Assembly (NCBI GenBank): GCA_003427395.1
Contig: BFEA01000013.1
Span: forward strand, 3,614,162-3,641,055
DNA length: 26,894 nt
DNA from: Chara braunii
Taxonomy: Eukaryota > Streptophyta > Charophyceae > Charales > Characeae
Direction of reading: 5' to 3'
This document shows positions 17,211 to 26,894 of this stretch, one piece after another. Under the pieces are notes generated by a model. The model did not search any database. It saw nothing but the letters and a program-made list of their open reading frames with translations, and was not told the origin of the DNA. A program made the position numbers and the translations under genes. Numbering within the stretch: the first letter of the stretch is position 1; every line of letters begins with the position of its first letter.

Positions 17211-17287
17211 ATGATCCCCACTACACTTTTCAGGGTGGTGAAAGTTACCCTACGGGTGAAAAGTGAGGGTACCTGTTAACCATTTGT
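16919..17287. mobile_element. MITE1 copy 2, complete (369 bp)
   Basis: This non-autonomous TIR element is inserted in element C between protease and RT. The left end (from 16919) and the reverse complement of the right end (from 17287) share GGTTAAC at offset 6, then a C-run, then TTTTCACCC, giving an imperfect inverted repeat of about 35 bp. It is flanked by a 10-bp duplication. The interior is A-rich, with a 34-A run at 17176-17209. A 9-11-bp duplication fits Mutator-like elements, but no transposase is present, so the superfamily is inferred. The element truncates the C pol reading. Confidence 0.85.
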
Positions 17288-17297
17288 GCCGCACACA
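17288..17297. repeat. MITE1 target-site duplication, right copy
   Basis: GCCGCACACA is identical to 16909-16918. Confidence 0.9.
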
Positions 17298-17961
17298 TAC
17301 ATCCATAGGACTCGATTGGACTACTACCTTTAAACTTACGTAATCTAGTAGTCCCCCCTCCGGACAAAGTGTGTTTGACCATTTTTCGGTCCCAGTCAAA
17401 CTGGGGCTGTGCAACCGAAAGATGGTACATACCCAACAGGATATCCATGGGGAGATCATCGCTGACCAGGAACGAGACTCGATGTCTCAATTCCCCTCTC
17501 GTGTACGGAAAACGACACTCAACGTCTTTAAGGTAGTCATGGACTACCATGCACTGTTTGTTGGCACAAGTCGACTCCACAGGTCAACTCGGATGCTGCA
17601 CTTGCCTCTGTAAGCGCAGCCTCTCAACGCACGCGCGACCGATAAAGTTCCTCGTCGAGCAAGTGTCATAAAAGGTCCCGGCCTTGGGGCCGCCTATATC
17701 TACCTCGCTGACGAACAACTCACCCTTAGGGGCTTTTGCCATGGCCGTCCAAAAAGCTAGCGGGTCCGATCTAGACCACTCCTCTAGCTCTTCTAAGGAC
17801 TCGAACACATTCATCGAACAAAGGATCGATTGGCCTGAATGTGTTTGCGGGATGACAACGGAGTCAATAGCTTGGGCCATCTCTCGAGATAGTGAGGGTG
17901 TGTCCACCACCTCGACCCTAGCAGGAACAGCTACAATTCTTATTGGCCCGACGTGTTTCCC
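17298..17961 (-). pseudogene. Protease region of element C pol
   Basis: Pol enters from the frameshift heptamer at 17961-17955 and stays open through V-D-T-P-S-L and the segment G-E-L-F-V-S-E-V-D-I-G-G that A has lost. The active site at 17667-17659 reads D-T-C, then S-T-R-N-F, as in A. A TGA interrupts after V-Q-H-P-S (CGA in A). The following domain (E-S-T-C-A-N-K, R-H-R-V-S-F-L-V, L-L-G-M-Y-H-L) is open until the MITE1 insert at 17287. This copy shows the full protease layout of the family. Confidence 0.85.
17955..17961 (-). promoter_or_regulatory. Candidate -1 frameshift heptamer, element C
   Basis: GGGAAAC on the minus strand sits in the gag frame as G|GGA|AAC, 12 nt before the gag stop, with pol open in the -1 frame, exactly as in A. 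The downstream hairpin of A is weakened here by two mismatches. Confidence 0.6.
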
Positions 17962-18091
17962 GGAGCAGAGCCAGAACTATTGGCGACATTGCTACCTAGA
18001 GAAGCCGAGGAGACCGACCCCTGCCCCATCGTAGGCGGGATCTTTTTCGTCACCTTCTTGTTTCGGCACTTGAATTGGTTATGGTCATATT

Positions 18092-18360
18092 CTTAGGAAT
18101 GGTTCTGGTGGTGCATGTAACATCAGAGCGATACAGGCAATCCCTAACGCGCCTTCGGCCTCAGTAAGGCACGAAGAATACACTACACGAGCATTCGCCA
18201 CCGACAAGGGCGCCTTCGGCACCGACGAATATGCAATCACGGGATCGGCCTCCCTCGATAATGATAATGAGAAGGTCGCCAGAGCCGCCGTAGTAGGGGA
18301 ACTGAAGGGCGGCAGTCACGAATCGATGGCAAAGGCCGCGGCCTCTCCACAACCGGATTT
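18092..18360. mobile_element. Unidentified 269-bp insertion in the C zinc knuckle
   Basis: Element A has an uninterrupted knuckle, so this block was inserted. I see no convincing terminal inverted repeats and no clear target duplication beyond ATT-like bases. The sequence is GC-rich and contains GCGCCTTCGGC twice (near 18150 and 18209). One plus-strand frame stays open through the entire block (18074 to 18577, no early ATG), for example A-F-A-T-D-K-G-A-F-G-T-D-E-Y-A and N-D-N-E-K-V-A-R-A-A. I do not recognise it. It could be a captured gene fragment, another mobile element, or filler. Confidence 0.6.
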
Positions 18361-20187
18361 GGCCACAACGGATACAAGCCTGCCGGGTGTAACGGTCTCT
18401 CCACACATCCTCAATAAGACCCGCTTTCTCCCATGGAGGAGCATTGGATTCTACTTGACTCCTAGACCGAGAGCCTCCACGGTGTCTACCGATTTACCTT
18501 TTTGTTGCACAGAGGCAGCGACTGCTCCACCCCCTGAAGCTTCTGCTCTGTCTGCCTCTGACCCTACTCCCTCCTAGAAATCGTCGTCTAACTCTATGGT
18601 TGAACCATCGTTATGGATGAATATGATGCGATCCTTCGCCTTCCAGTTGGGAGGCAGCGTCTTCTTCCTACCATCCGTTGTGGGTTGGTGCCCATGCCCG
18701 ATCTTGGCCTCCAAATCCAGAGTCGTTTTGCTAAACGAAGGGAAGTTGTGCAATGTGATCATGGCCTCACTTGCCAACTGATTCCTGAGTTCTATGGGAA
18801 GACACCTCAGGTAAGTGGTAAGTAAGACCTGGGGATCGTAACGCACTCCAGGTACACAGATCAGACGCTCAACATCGTTCGTGGGATCCCTTACTGACCT
18901 AAACTTCCTAGAGCTCAGGGCTAGGATCGCGCCAGTGGGCCTTTTGGGCCTCCTGCGGATCATGCCACCTTTCCTCCACCAAGTTGAGAAAGTCATCCAA
19001 TTTCTGGTTGACTGGCCAAGCGCGAAAGTCATGACCGTACACCTGCAGTTGCACGTACCCGCTTAACCATCTTGCCGCACTCCCCTCCAGGTAGGAGGGA
19101 GCCACAAGCACTTCCTCGTGAGGCAAGGTAAGCTTGCAGTTAACATAGACTAGCATTGACCTCAACCACGTGTCAAAGTCCTCACCCCTCTTATCCCTTG
19201 AAAAGGGTTTGGGCGATGCAATGGCAGTCTTGGGAACCCATTGTCCTTGTCCCGCTACTTGCACCATTCCAGGTTGTGGACCCTGCTGCTGGGGCTGTGT
19301 ACCCTTCGACTGTGCCGGCTGCGAGACGGCAGGCTGCCCAGATACGGCAGTCTGCAAGGGAGGTTGGGAGAACACTGTCTGAACAGGAACCTGTACACTA
19401 GGACCTGTTGCTAACCCACTTGTCAAGGGCATACCCAGTAGGGAAGCGGCCTGTACTGAAGCTGGAGAGACTGCAAATGGGGATACTCCAGTCACCGGTT
19501 GGACAAAAGGAGGAGGTTGTACCACGGACCAGGCACCGGACCCTGAAGTGAGGATGCACCCTCAACTCGCCTGACCAGCACCGCAAGGCTTCGTTGAATG
19601 TCCTGCAAGAGTGACGTGTGGTAGTCCTGCATTTCCACCACATCTAACAGGGTTGTCCTCACGTTTCTCACATCACTATCCATATTAGTCAAGTCCATCC
19701 TCTCTAACTCTCTGATGTCTGCTTGTCTCCGCTGCATCCTAGTCCTCCTAATCATTCTCTTCTTTTCTGCCTGTATCTCATCCAATGCCTGTTGCAACTG
19801 TGCCTCATGAGCACTTGCTCTCTATATGGCGACCTCCTCGGGAGTCAACACTAACTGCTGGCTTGCCATAACGCCAACGGATTGACTCAGCATTTGTGCG
19901 ACCGTCGCCCCGACCGTCCCTGAGCAACTGTCCTGGGAACTTTGTTGCGCAGCAGTGGCCATGGTTGTTGAAGTAGCTGCCTCGCTTGTGGAAGCTCTGC
20001 TTGCCTCTGCGGTCGTAGTCGTCCGCTGCTGCTGTTGCCTCTCCCTAAGCTGGTGGGACAGAAAACGACCCCCCTCAGGCCCTAAAGCTACGTGGACCAA
20101 TGGGTGTCTTGCCGATCGCAGGATCCTACCGTCCGGGTCAGGGTTCTCCCTGTGCTCATAAGCTACAGCATTGTGCACGGGCTGCAC

Positions 20188-21397
20188 TAGGACAAACCTT
20201 GTTGCCCACCGCGGCGTAGTGCTCGGACCAATTTTAATCGGTGGCTATGTCAAAGTATACACAGTTGGGTCTAACAGGTAAGTCCAGATTCCTACAAACG
20301 AAACTATTTTATTTGACTAGTCCGCAAACAGAAAGCAAATGTGCAGAAACAGTTCTACCTATGTTGTCTGTCATATGTTAATGGTTGTACATCTAACTAA
20401 TCAAAATAAAAATAAAATCATTTGATTGTCTGCTGGCAGAGTGGAATTGTTCCCGAACTTATCACATGAAATCTACCCCTCCCTCAATTCTTCTAGAGTG
20501 TCACTTGACGTCAGCGTCCCTGAGCAATCCAGATAGCGTGCGTGTCTAAAGGTGAGCACATGGCCCACCCCTGTGCCCCGAGTCAATGTTGAGCTGGCCA
20601 GCCCTGCACCATGTTTACCCTCGCATGCGGAGAGCCTTACACCAACCGATTGGCTGATCAAGACGCGTTTCAGGACGGCCCCCGAAGTCCTCAGGAATTA
20701 TTTAACGTCGCAAACAGGACGACAATCACAGCCAATGGAAGGTAACCTCGCTGATACTTGTTTATAGACGTCCGGTACTCATCGGTTCTGTAGGGCTGGC
20801 CTGCCCCTCATAACCCATCTACAGCGCAGCAGGCTGACAAAGGACAAAGCAGCAAAGCATGCGTGCTCTACTCCCGATGGGTTGCCATGGTGACCGTGAG
20901 CTAGTGCTGCGTCCAGTGCCCTTCAGATAGCTTCGCCCTCTCCTTCCAGATGCTCCACGTGAATAATGCCAACTCTCAAGGTTGAGCGCACTCGACTCCT
21001 CACATGAGAGGACTCTCAAGACAGAACACACATCCTCACAGTAAGAAGCGTCGAAGAGGGTAGATAAGATTAAGAGCAAAGTACCTCAAAATAGTTGCCC
21101 CCAACTACAGATATTCTCACCAGATGACCTGGCGCGGATTGTGATGACCAATCATTGCCTTGGCACAAACATCATTACACCGCCTTTCCACCACAACATC
21201 AATCGCACATCAGATAGTTCTCATAACACCGCGAACACCCAAATACCACCTCGTAGCCTTCCTGGCGATACCCCTCTTCTCCTGGGTCGTGTGCTTGCCT
21301 TCGCCCACCTCACTACACGCTCCCTACGGCCGCTCACCCAACAGACCGCATGCATGTACCTCATGGACAGAAGACAAGCCCCAGATTAGCACAACGT
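20188..21397 (-). other. Untranslated leader of element C
   Basis: This is collinear with the A leader, with shared blocks such as GGACTAGTC, GATTAGTTAGATGTAC and CTTTAGACACGC. No conserved ORF is seen on either strand. It includes TATAAACA near 20759-20767 on the minus strand, matching the TATAAATA of A. Confidence 0.7.
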
Positions 21398-21415
21398 ACC
21401 ACAACTCCGATACCA
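21398..21415 (-). other. Primer binding site of element C
   Basis: On the minus strand TGGTATCGGAGT starts three bases after the 5' LTR end. It is initiator tRNA-Met-like with two differences from TGGTATCAGAGC. Confidence 0.75.
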
Positions 21416-21418
21416 AAA

Positions 21419-22343
21419 TGCAAGGAAAATAAGCGATAGTGAATTCCAAAAACCAAGCAGCATCATACACATGAAACCAGATAGTCTTGACCTCGAAGCA
21501 AAAGCAGAATTGCAACTCGAGTTCCACCAAAATAAGAGCACGGCAAAAGCTCACACGTGACAATGTTGGAATAGTCTCATCATCATCAACAATGAACCTA
21601 TCTGGCGCTCGACGCCCAGACTACGAATTGCAGATCCTTTCTACCCTATCTACAATTGCGCTGGTGACGTCAACTGCTCCCTGAAGTACGAGCAAATCTC
21701 GGCCAATGTCGTTCGCCTCAAGTACCAGGTATGTCTCATGCTCCACTCACAACCTCGATCCCCCACACAGATGCCACGTGCACCCAAGGACCACCATGCG
21801 CCTCATTCAGCACCTTGTAGGCCAGCTCGGCTACGGCTGTCTGCGTATCCCTTGATCGCCCGTGAGCGAGTGGGCGCTTGCCTGACAGTAGCACAGCACC
21901 GCTTGCGCAGCATGTAGCAAGTGCCCGAATGCTGAATGCGGGGGCAGGCACTTTCCTATATGGAAATGGCCTGCCTGCTTCGTCCTGCCTGGCTGTGTCG
22001 GGCCGCTCGCCCAGAAGCTTCCGGTAGGCCCCAAGTGGTTGAGTCCCGGTCCAAAGGAATCAGACACAGGGCTTGGGGTGGTTACCCATGTCCAACTGTC
22101 AGCAGCATGTGCGCAATCTATGCCCCGTGTCTAGCCCAGGGTTTGCGTGAGATACATTTGAGAAAGGAAGGCAGGGCCTGGGTTCTCTCAACCAACTGGC
22201 GGCGCGCAACTGCCTGAATTTCCCAGTTGCGTGGTAAGCCCAAAGTAGGCCTCTCGTCTTTGGTCGGGCCTGCCTTCACTTGGGGCGGCCGACATTGTTG
22301 ATAACAGGGCTCAGTAAGGCTCGTCGAGGCCTTGAGCCTCGCA
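21419..22343 (-). repeat. 5' LTR of element C
   Basis: This is 925 bp. On the minus strand it starts TGCGAGGC at 22343 and ends CCTTGCA at 21419. It matches 12810-13879 and is more distantly similar to the A LTRs. It holds the conserved CATATAGGAAAG element. Confidence 0.9.
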
Positions 22344-22570
22344 CCAACCTAATCAACAGACCCTGCAGGCCATAATGCGGGCCGAAACGACACAAACCTA
22401 GTCCTACTAACCCCTAGCCATCCTGGACGGGCCCTGCTGAGCCTGTGTGGAGTTGAGTATGCCACACACACACCTCCTCGATAGACCGAGCTTACCCGCT
22501 AGGGCGAAGCTGTCTGTTGGAGGGAGGGACTGGAGTCCGGGCGAGAGGGGCAGGCTTTGCAACTTCCGTG
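22344..22570 (-). other. Element D: 3' tail beyond the chromodomain
   Basis: This is about 230 bp between the C 5' LTR and the D chromodomain. The minus strand continues the D reading briefly as a Pro-rich tail (P-A-P-L-A-R-T-P-V-P-P-S-N-R) to a stop near 22495. The remainder is unidentified. No D polypurine tract or LTR is recognised; C probably cut it off. Confidence 0.5.
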
Positions 22571-24010
22571 GCTAGTTGTTTCTTCTCATATTCGGTGTAG
22601 ATAAGCGGTGCGGAAGCTTGCAAGGCAGCTCGTGAAATCCATCATGTGTCATCGCGGTCGCACCACTTGATTGTGACCTTCTACTGCATTGGCTTGTTGT
22701 CGTGCTTGCGATGCGTGATGATGCGGTCGACTTCCTGATGACCATCCATAGAAGGAGGGTCCTGTGATCGTCAACCCAAGAAGTCATCGCTCTTGGCTGG
22801 TGTATATGTGGCCAGCTTGGAGGCGTGGAAAACCAGGTGGACCGTTGGATGCGGCGGGATATTCACAAAGGAGGGGCCATCAGGCTCATCGCCCGCAGCT
22901 GACGTGACAATCCATGGTCCAAACCACTTAGGCAGTAGCTTGAGCGAGACATCTTGTTCAAGAGCAAACTCCTCCATGGAAACCCAAACAAGGTCCCCGG
23001 CGCGGATAGGGCATGGCACGCGACGCCTATTGGCTTGTTGTTGCATGCGGACTGAGCCTTTTGCATGTTGGCGTGGGGTTTAGCCAGCAAGTCCCTATAC
23101 TTCCGAACTCAAGCGGGAGAACAAGCGGCGTCGATGTCGCCAGTCTGAGGGAATGGAAGATCAATGAAAATACGGCCTTTCCGGCCACTGCGGTGCAACT
23201 CGAATGGAGTCACGCCGATCGTCGGATGCAACAAGTGTTGTAGGCGAACTCGATGTCAGGGAGGCGGTCAACCCAATCCTTCTGATTCGGATGGATGAGC
23301 GTACGAAGCATCATTTGAGCGGTTTGATGTGCCCGCTCCGTATGCCCGTTCGTTTGTGGATGCCGAGCCGAAGTCGGTTTCATCTTGGTGTCGAACTCCT
23401 TCATGAGAGCAGTCCAAAATGTCGACATAAAACGAGTGTCGTGGTCGCTGACGATGTCTTGCGAAACGTCGTGGCCACAATTCCAACCGGTGTGCAAGAG
23501 TCGCGCAAGCTCGAGAGCCGTGGCGTAGTACTTGCAGGGAAGAAATCATGCCTACTTACTCAAACGGTCGACGACCGTGAGAATGTCGTCGTGCCCTAAA
23601 GCGATCGCGGGGGAAAGGGTCAGTGACGTCCATATCAATGGAGAGGCCGGGTTCCTGCAGATAGGCAGCGGGCGTAACTCGCTGTAGGGGTTAAGATTGC
23701 GGGGTTTGCTTCATCGACAAACTTCGCAAGAGTCGCAATACCGAGTGACGTCGGTGATGAGGTCGGGCCACCGGAATCGTTGGCGAAGTCTTGCGATCGT
23801 ACGGTTGACTCCGAAGTGGCCAGCGAATCGCGAGTCGTGGTACTCGCCGAGGAGGCGAGTCTATAAGCGACGATCGTGTGGGACGCATAGTAAGTCCTTG
23901 CCTCGTGAGTAAGGAAGCAAGTAGCCGTCGACGACACGGTAGTGGCTGGCCGGCGGGTGATCCAATGAGAGTTGCTCGTAGAGCATAGCGTATTCCAGAT
24001 CGGACTTGTA
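22571..24010 (-). pseudogene. Integrase with chromodomain, element D
   Basis: The zinc finger (about 23890-23730) keeps H-D-S-R-F-A-G-H-F-G and C-D-S-C-E-V-C, followed by a stop. The catalytic core shows I-D-M-D-V-T-D, S-D-H-D-T-R-F and the Glu of G-H-T-E-R-A-H-Q. Frame shifts separate these blocks near 23600. The GPY/F part is open at 23046-22771 (W-F-G-P-W-I-V, V-F-H-A-S-K-L-A-T-Y). A chromodomain follows, E-V-D-R-I-I-T-H-R-K, I-K-W-C-D-R-D-D-T and Y-T-E-Y-E-K-K, with two in-frame stops. Confidence 0.85.
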
Positions 24011-24013
24011 TGC

Positions 24014-24499
24014 TCACACAAAATGTTGATGAAGGGCATCGTCGAAACTGAACGCGAGGTGAGTCAATGCGCAAAGATCTGATCTTTGCGAGAGAGCATC
24101 CGCGATTCGGTTGGAAAAGCCCGAAATGTGTTTTGATGTGAAGTCGAAGTGGTCGATGAAGTACATCCATCGAACGATCGTGCTGCTCACCGTGTCTTGC
24201 GTCTTGTAGTAGGTCAATGGGTTGTTATCCGTAGTCCAAGTGAACCTACGACGCCCGAGGAGGAAGTGTTGCCAACACTTGAGTACCGTGACAAAACCGA
24301 GCAGCTCCTTTCTCGCATCATCAACCGAGTTGATGGGAGGCACCTTTTGGTTGAAGTACTCAACCAGATGCCAATCTACTTCGTCGTGTTGTTCCAAAAT
24401 TGCACCCATGTCGTAGTCGAAAGCGTCCGTAGTCACTCTCGTAGGCAAGGTGGGATCATAGATACTCAAGGCGGGAGAGAGGAGCAACGGCGTCTTCAA
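24014..24499 (-). pseudogene. RNase H of element D
   Basis: Open through the domain: V-T-T-D-A-F-D-Y-D-M-G-A-I-L (first Asp), D-A-R-K-E-L-L-G (Glu), W-T-T-D-N-N-P-L-T-Y (Asp) and I-A-D-A-L-S-Q-R at the end. These are the normal gypsy RNase H blocks in the normal order. It is separated from RT by a frame change between 24515 and 24499. Confidence 0.87.
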
Positions 24500-25600
24500 T
24501 TTCTGGAACGAACTTCAAACTTCGTCGGTGAATTGTAAGGGCACCTTTGGAGACTGCAATCTTGACAAGGATAAGGCTATCCGTCCGTATCCGCCGATGA
24601 AGCGTTGATAGTACCCGGCCAATGCCATAAAAGAGCGAACTTCCGTGGTGTTGGTCGGTTCCGGCCAATCTTGGATGGCCTTGATCTTGCACGCGAGCAG
24701 ACGGATGCCTTGCGGCACAAAGTGGCCCAAGTACTCGAGCTCTTGTTGCGCGAATTCCCATTTGGCTCGGTTGGCCTTGTACTTGGTCGTACGTAGCCTG
24801 ACCAAAACAGCGCGTAGATGCGCAATGTGCTCTTTCAAGGTCTGGCTATACACCAAGATATCGTCGAGGTAGATGAGTACAAATCGGTCGAGCATTTCGC
24901 AAAACTCCGTTGTCATTGCCGCATGGAAGGTGGTCGGGGCATTCGTGAGGCCGAATGGCATTACGACCCACTCGAAGTGCCCATACCATGTCCTAAACAC
25001 GGTTTTGTAGTGATCCTTTTGATGGATCTCGAGCTGGTGGTAGCCTGCCTTGAGGTCCAACTTGGAGTACTTGGCGCCGCCCAAGCATTCGGGAAGATCG
25101 TCAATGCGTGGGAGCGGGACGTCATTCTTAAAGGTTTGAGCGTTAAGCTTGCGATAGTCAATGCATAAGCGCAACTCTTCCACACGAAGAGAACGGGTGC
25201 ACCGTAGGGCGAGCAGCTAAGGCGAATCCAGCCCTTGGCAACGAGGTTATCGAGTTGCGTTGGTAGCACTTTGAGTTCCTCCTCGCTCATGCAATAGATA
25301 CATCTGCGTGGAGGTACGGCCCGTCTTCGAGGATGATCTCGTAACGAATTGGCCGATCCGATACGATTCCGGCAGGAGCTTCGAAGACGTCGCTATAGGA
25401 GTCAAGAAGCTCGACAATACTAAATCCGGTAGTTGTTGTGTTGCTGGCCCATCGGGAGGAGGAACGACACGCAAGAAGCAAATGCCCATTTCTTCCACGT
25501 CATTCCGTGCGATGGAGTTGCGAATGAGACCATGTGATAACCAATCGAGGGGTGAGGTGGGGGAACGTACACGGGACAAGTACCCCATTCCGATCACGAA
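24500..25600 (-). pseudogene. Reverse transcriptase of element D
   Basis: The N-terminal segment (25600-25290) has L-D-S-Y-S-D-V-F-E-A-P and I-R-Y-E-I-I-L-E-D-G. G-W-I-R-L-S-C-S-P-Y-G-A-P-V follows. A small deletion near 25185, at the usual K-K-D-G-T position, changes frame. The core is open from 25183 with C-I-D-Y-R-K-L-N-A-Q, P-R-I-D-D-L, K-L-D-L-K-A-G-Y-H-Q, M-P-F-G-L-T-N-A-P and an intact Y-L-D-D at 24871-24860, then Y-L-G-H and the thumb. This is the best-preserved RT of the window. Confidence 0.9.
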
Positions 25601-26405
25601 CGTGAATGGTGCGGCCGTAGAAGTTCACCAAGTGGTCCTCGCTGCGCAGCCACGACATGCCCAAAATCATGTCAAACTATGTCCAAGATATCGAAGGACA
25701 CGGCCTCGCGTGCATGCCACGCGAAGTACACGGGGACGGAGTCAACGCACCAGTCAATGGACTTGTGCGTACGACCGTTGGCCAACGTGACTTGCGTGGG
25801 CTGCGACTTCCTTCGAACACGCGGCCCAAGGCCGGCGCGTGCCATGAAGTCTTGGCTGATGTAGTTGCGAGTAGCTCCACAATCAATCAAGGCGCTGCAG
25901 GTCGCCTTTCTGATATGAATGCGAATGTAGAGTAACGGTGCGTCGATGTTGTTGTACCGTTGCGTGGCGTACTCACGGTCAATCTTCACAATGTACTCGC
26001 GAACGTCAACAACCGCTACTTCGTCTTCCATCATAGGAGTTGGTACTGAAGTGTGCAAGTGGTTGCGCAGTTCTCCCATTATGGCTTTGCAATGCGGCTT
26101 CGGCAAGGACCAGATGGGGGAAGAGGCATCCATTGGAAGTCCTCCAGCGTCAATGGGTCGAGGTCCTCAAGTCTAGACCATACCGACGAGTCCCTGAGTA
26201 GTGTCGGCGAGGATGTTGGTTCACTTGGCGATGGTGACGAGGTCGCACACACATATGACTCTTGCATGTGGAGAGGTTGGTCCAACGGAGGGACCAGTCG
26301 GACAGCATAGTCTTCGTAACTTTCTTGAAGACTTGCGACATACGCATGTTCCCCGAGCGTGGAGGAGTTTGCTAGCAAGGCGACCATGTCGGGCAAGAAG
26401 TGTAG
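25601..26405 (-). pseudogene. Protease region of element D
   Basis: Just after the gag stop the same frame continues as L-P-D-M-V-A-L-L-A-N-S-S (26396-26079). It then changes frame near 26110 into the protease frame (26133-25672). The active site at 25884-25876 reads D-C-G, followed by A-T-R-N-Y-I, in the context S-A-L-I; the Cys replaces the usual Ser or Thr. Downstream are V-T-L-A-N-G-R and F-D-I-L-D, then a shift to M-I-L-G-M-S-W-L. Lesions are few, so this copy is younger than B. Confidence 0.82.
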
Positions 26406-26894
26406 TCACCTCACTTCCCGCAAAGCTGAGTTTCCCCAGCTTTGTCGCAGCCGGATGTCTTCTTTGCCTTTGTCGGGGCATTGCAACGTCGTGTGTTTGG
26501 TGCTGTTGCAAGAGTAGCAACAATTCCACTTTTGGCAGAGCTTGTATTGCTCCTCCGTGAGGCGGAATTTCTTCCATGGCTCATTCGGTTGTCCGACTTC
26601 CGTTGTTGACGCGGGTTTTGCCTTCTTCTTCTTCTTGTTGCGTCGTGGCGGAAGGGCGTTGACTCCGTCTCCTTCACTAGACTCGTGAGTCAACGCTTGG
26701 TCATCATCTTGTCCATCTGATTAGATAGCGGCGACTGGTTGCGTCCGCGGGCCTTTGCCCTTCTCCACAAAATTTGGTTGGGTTCGCCACTCGTTGGCGG
26801 CCCACCGATTTGATTGGATTACTTCGCACGCCTTGTCCACAATTTGGTCAAAGTCAGTGTACAAGTTGCACTCCCCTAGGGCCGTGCTCAATGC
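26406..26894 (-). pseudogene. gag: gag C-terminus of element D
   Basis: The capsid end (C-N-L-Y-T-D-F-D-Q-I-V and W-A-A-N-E-W-R) runs in from the right edge. A TAG lies near 26721. A Lys-rich stretch (R-N-K-K-K-K-K-A-K) precedes one zinc knuckle, C-Y-S-C-N-S-T-K-H-T-T-L-Q-C (C-x2-C-x4-H-x4-C, near 26550-26509). The reading ends at TGA 26408-26406, followed by CTA. The pol region continues in the same frame after it. GGGAAAC also occurs in the gag frame just upstream (W-G-N codons). Confidence 0.82.

Larger units (their letters stand above)
17940..20187 (-). pseudogene. gag: gag of element C, with stop, shifts and an insertion
   Basis: The start chosen is the ATG at 20187, which keeps the family N-terminus (I-L-R-S-A-R-H-P, R-E-R-Q-Q-Q-Q). 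An in-frame TAG at 19824-19822 replaces a Gln codon found in A. The coiled-coil part resumes at 19797. Frame changes occur near 19525 and near 18950. The capsid-type segment has W-L-R-S, G-S-A-A-R-W-L-S and V-E-E-R-W-H-D. The zinc knuckle starts C-I-R-C at 18376, is cut by a 269-bp insert (18360-18092), and resumes with Q-F-K-C near 18075-18066. Gag ends at TAA 17942-17940, 12 nt past GGGAAAC. Confidence 0.85.
12810..22343 (-). mobile_element. Element C: Ty3/gypsy chromovirus, inactive relative of A
   Basis: Minus-strand order is: 5' LTR 22343-21419, primer site about 21415-21398, leader, gag 20187-17940, protease, MITE1 insert 17287-16919, RT, RNase H, integrase with chromodomain ending at 13917, purine tract 13892-13880, and 3' LTR 13879-12810, truncated. 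LTR ends, leader, frameshift site and all protein blocks match A. It carries stops in gag and protease, several frameshifts, a mutated RT active site and two insertions. No target duplication can be shown, because the last 134 bp of the 3' LTR are missing. Confidence 0.92.
22344..26894 (-). mobile_element. Element D: second chromovirus lineage, partial
   Basis: Minus-strand order is Gag C-terminus with zinc knuckle (right edge), protease, RT, RNase H, integrase and chromodomain. Protein motifs differ clearly from A/C (for example C-I-D-Y-R-K-L-N and G-H-F-G-V-N-R-T), so it is another family. It is cut at the left by element C and continues past position 26894. No LTR is visible. Stops and frameshifts make it inactive. 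Confidence 0.85.

Noticed and set aside
18092-18360. TIR element with a target duplication in the zinc-knuckle insert
   Set aside because: The ends match only weakly and the candidate duplication is 2-3 bp, so I left the type open.
22344-22570. 3' LTR of element D
   Set aside because: No repeat partner, purine tract or TG start can be seen in the window.

Overview
The window is repeat-dense eukaryotic DNA with no recognisable host gene. It is built from four Ty3/gypsy LTR retrotransposons of chromovirus type, here called A to D, plus two families of short terminal-inverted-repeat (TIR) transposons. The tRNA-iMet-type primer sites, the chromodomains fused to integrase and the nested insertions suggest a plant or streptophyte-alga nuclear genome. 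A charophyte such as Chara is my best guess, but that is inference only. Runs of N show it is a draft assembly.

Layout. Positions 1-189 are the right end of a TIR element (MITE1) whose terminal 68 bp is duplicated in tandem. Positions 190-317, 910-982 and 9806-12809 are pieces of one old minus-strand element, B. Its integrase gene is split by MITE1, by a second TIR element (MITE2, 318-909, 4-bp target duplication) and by the nearly complete plus-strand element A (983-9805). Taking out A or MITE2 with one copy of its target duplication leaves the integrase codons continuous across the junction (each target duplication is 4 bp). Element C (12810-22343, minus strand) has a nearly whole 5' LTR, a truncated 3' LTR, a full gag-pol region, a 369-bp MITE1 copy between protease and reverse transcriptase, and a 269-bp unidentified insert splitting its zinc knuckle. 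Element D (22344-26894, minus strand) is a different chromovirus that runs off the right edge.

A and C belong to one family: same LTR ends, primer site, purine tract, leader and domain order (Gag, protease, reverse transcriptase, RNase H, integrase, chromodomain). In intact relatives, Gag would form the particle, protease would mature it, reverse transcriptase and RNase H would make cDNA from the tRNA primer, and integrase with its chromodomain would place it in chromatin. Every copy here is broken by stops, indels or insertions. Any activity would have to come from elsewhere.

The most interesting signals are these. A and C share a canonical -1 ribosomal frameshift heptamer (GGGAAAC) in the correct frame, 12 nt before the gag stop, with pol in the -1 frame. 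The same two copies share apparent defects: Cys in the protease DTG motif and a 1-nt frameshift in reverse transcriptase. The two TIR families have target duplications that can be checked against empty sites inside the window. The zinc-knuckle insert is of unknown origin and carries an open frame.
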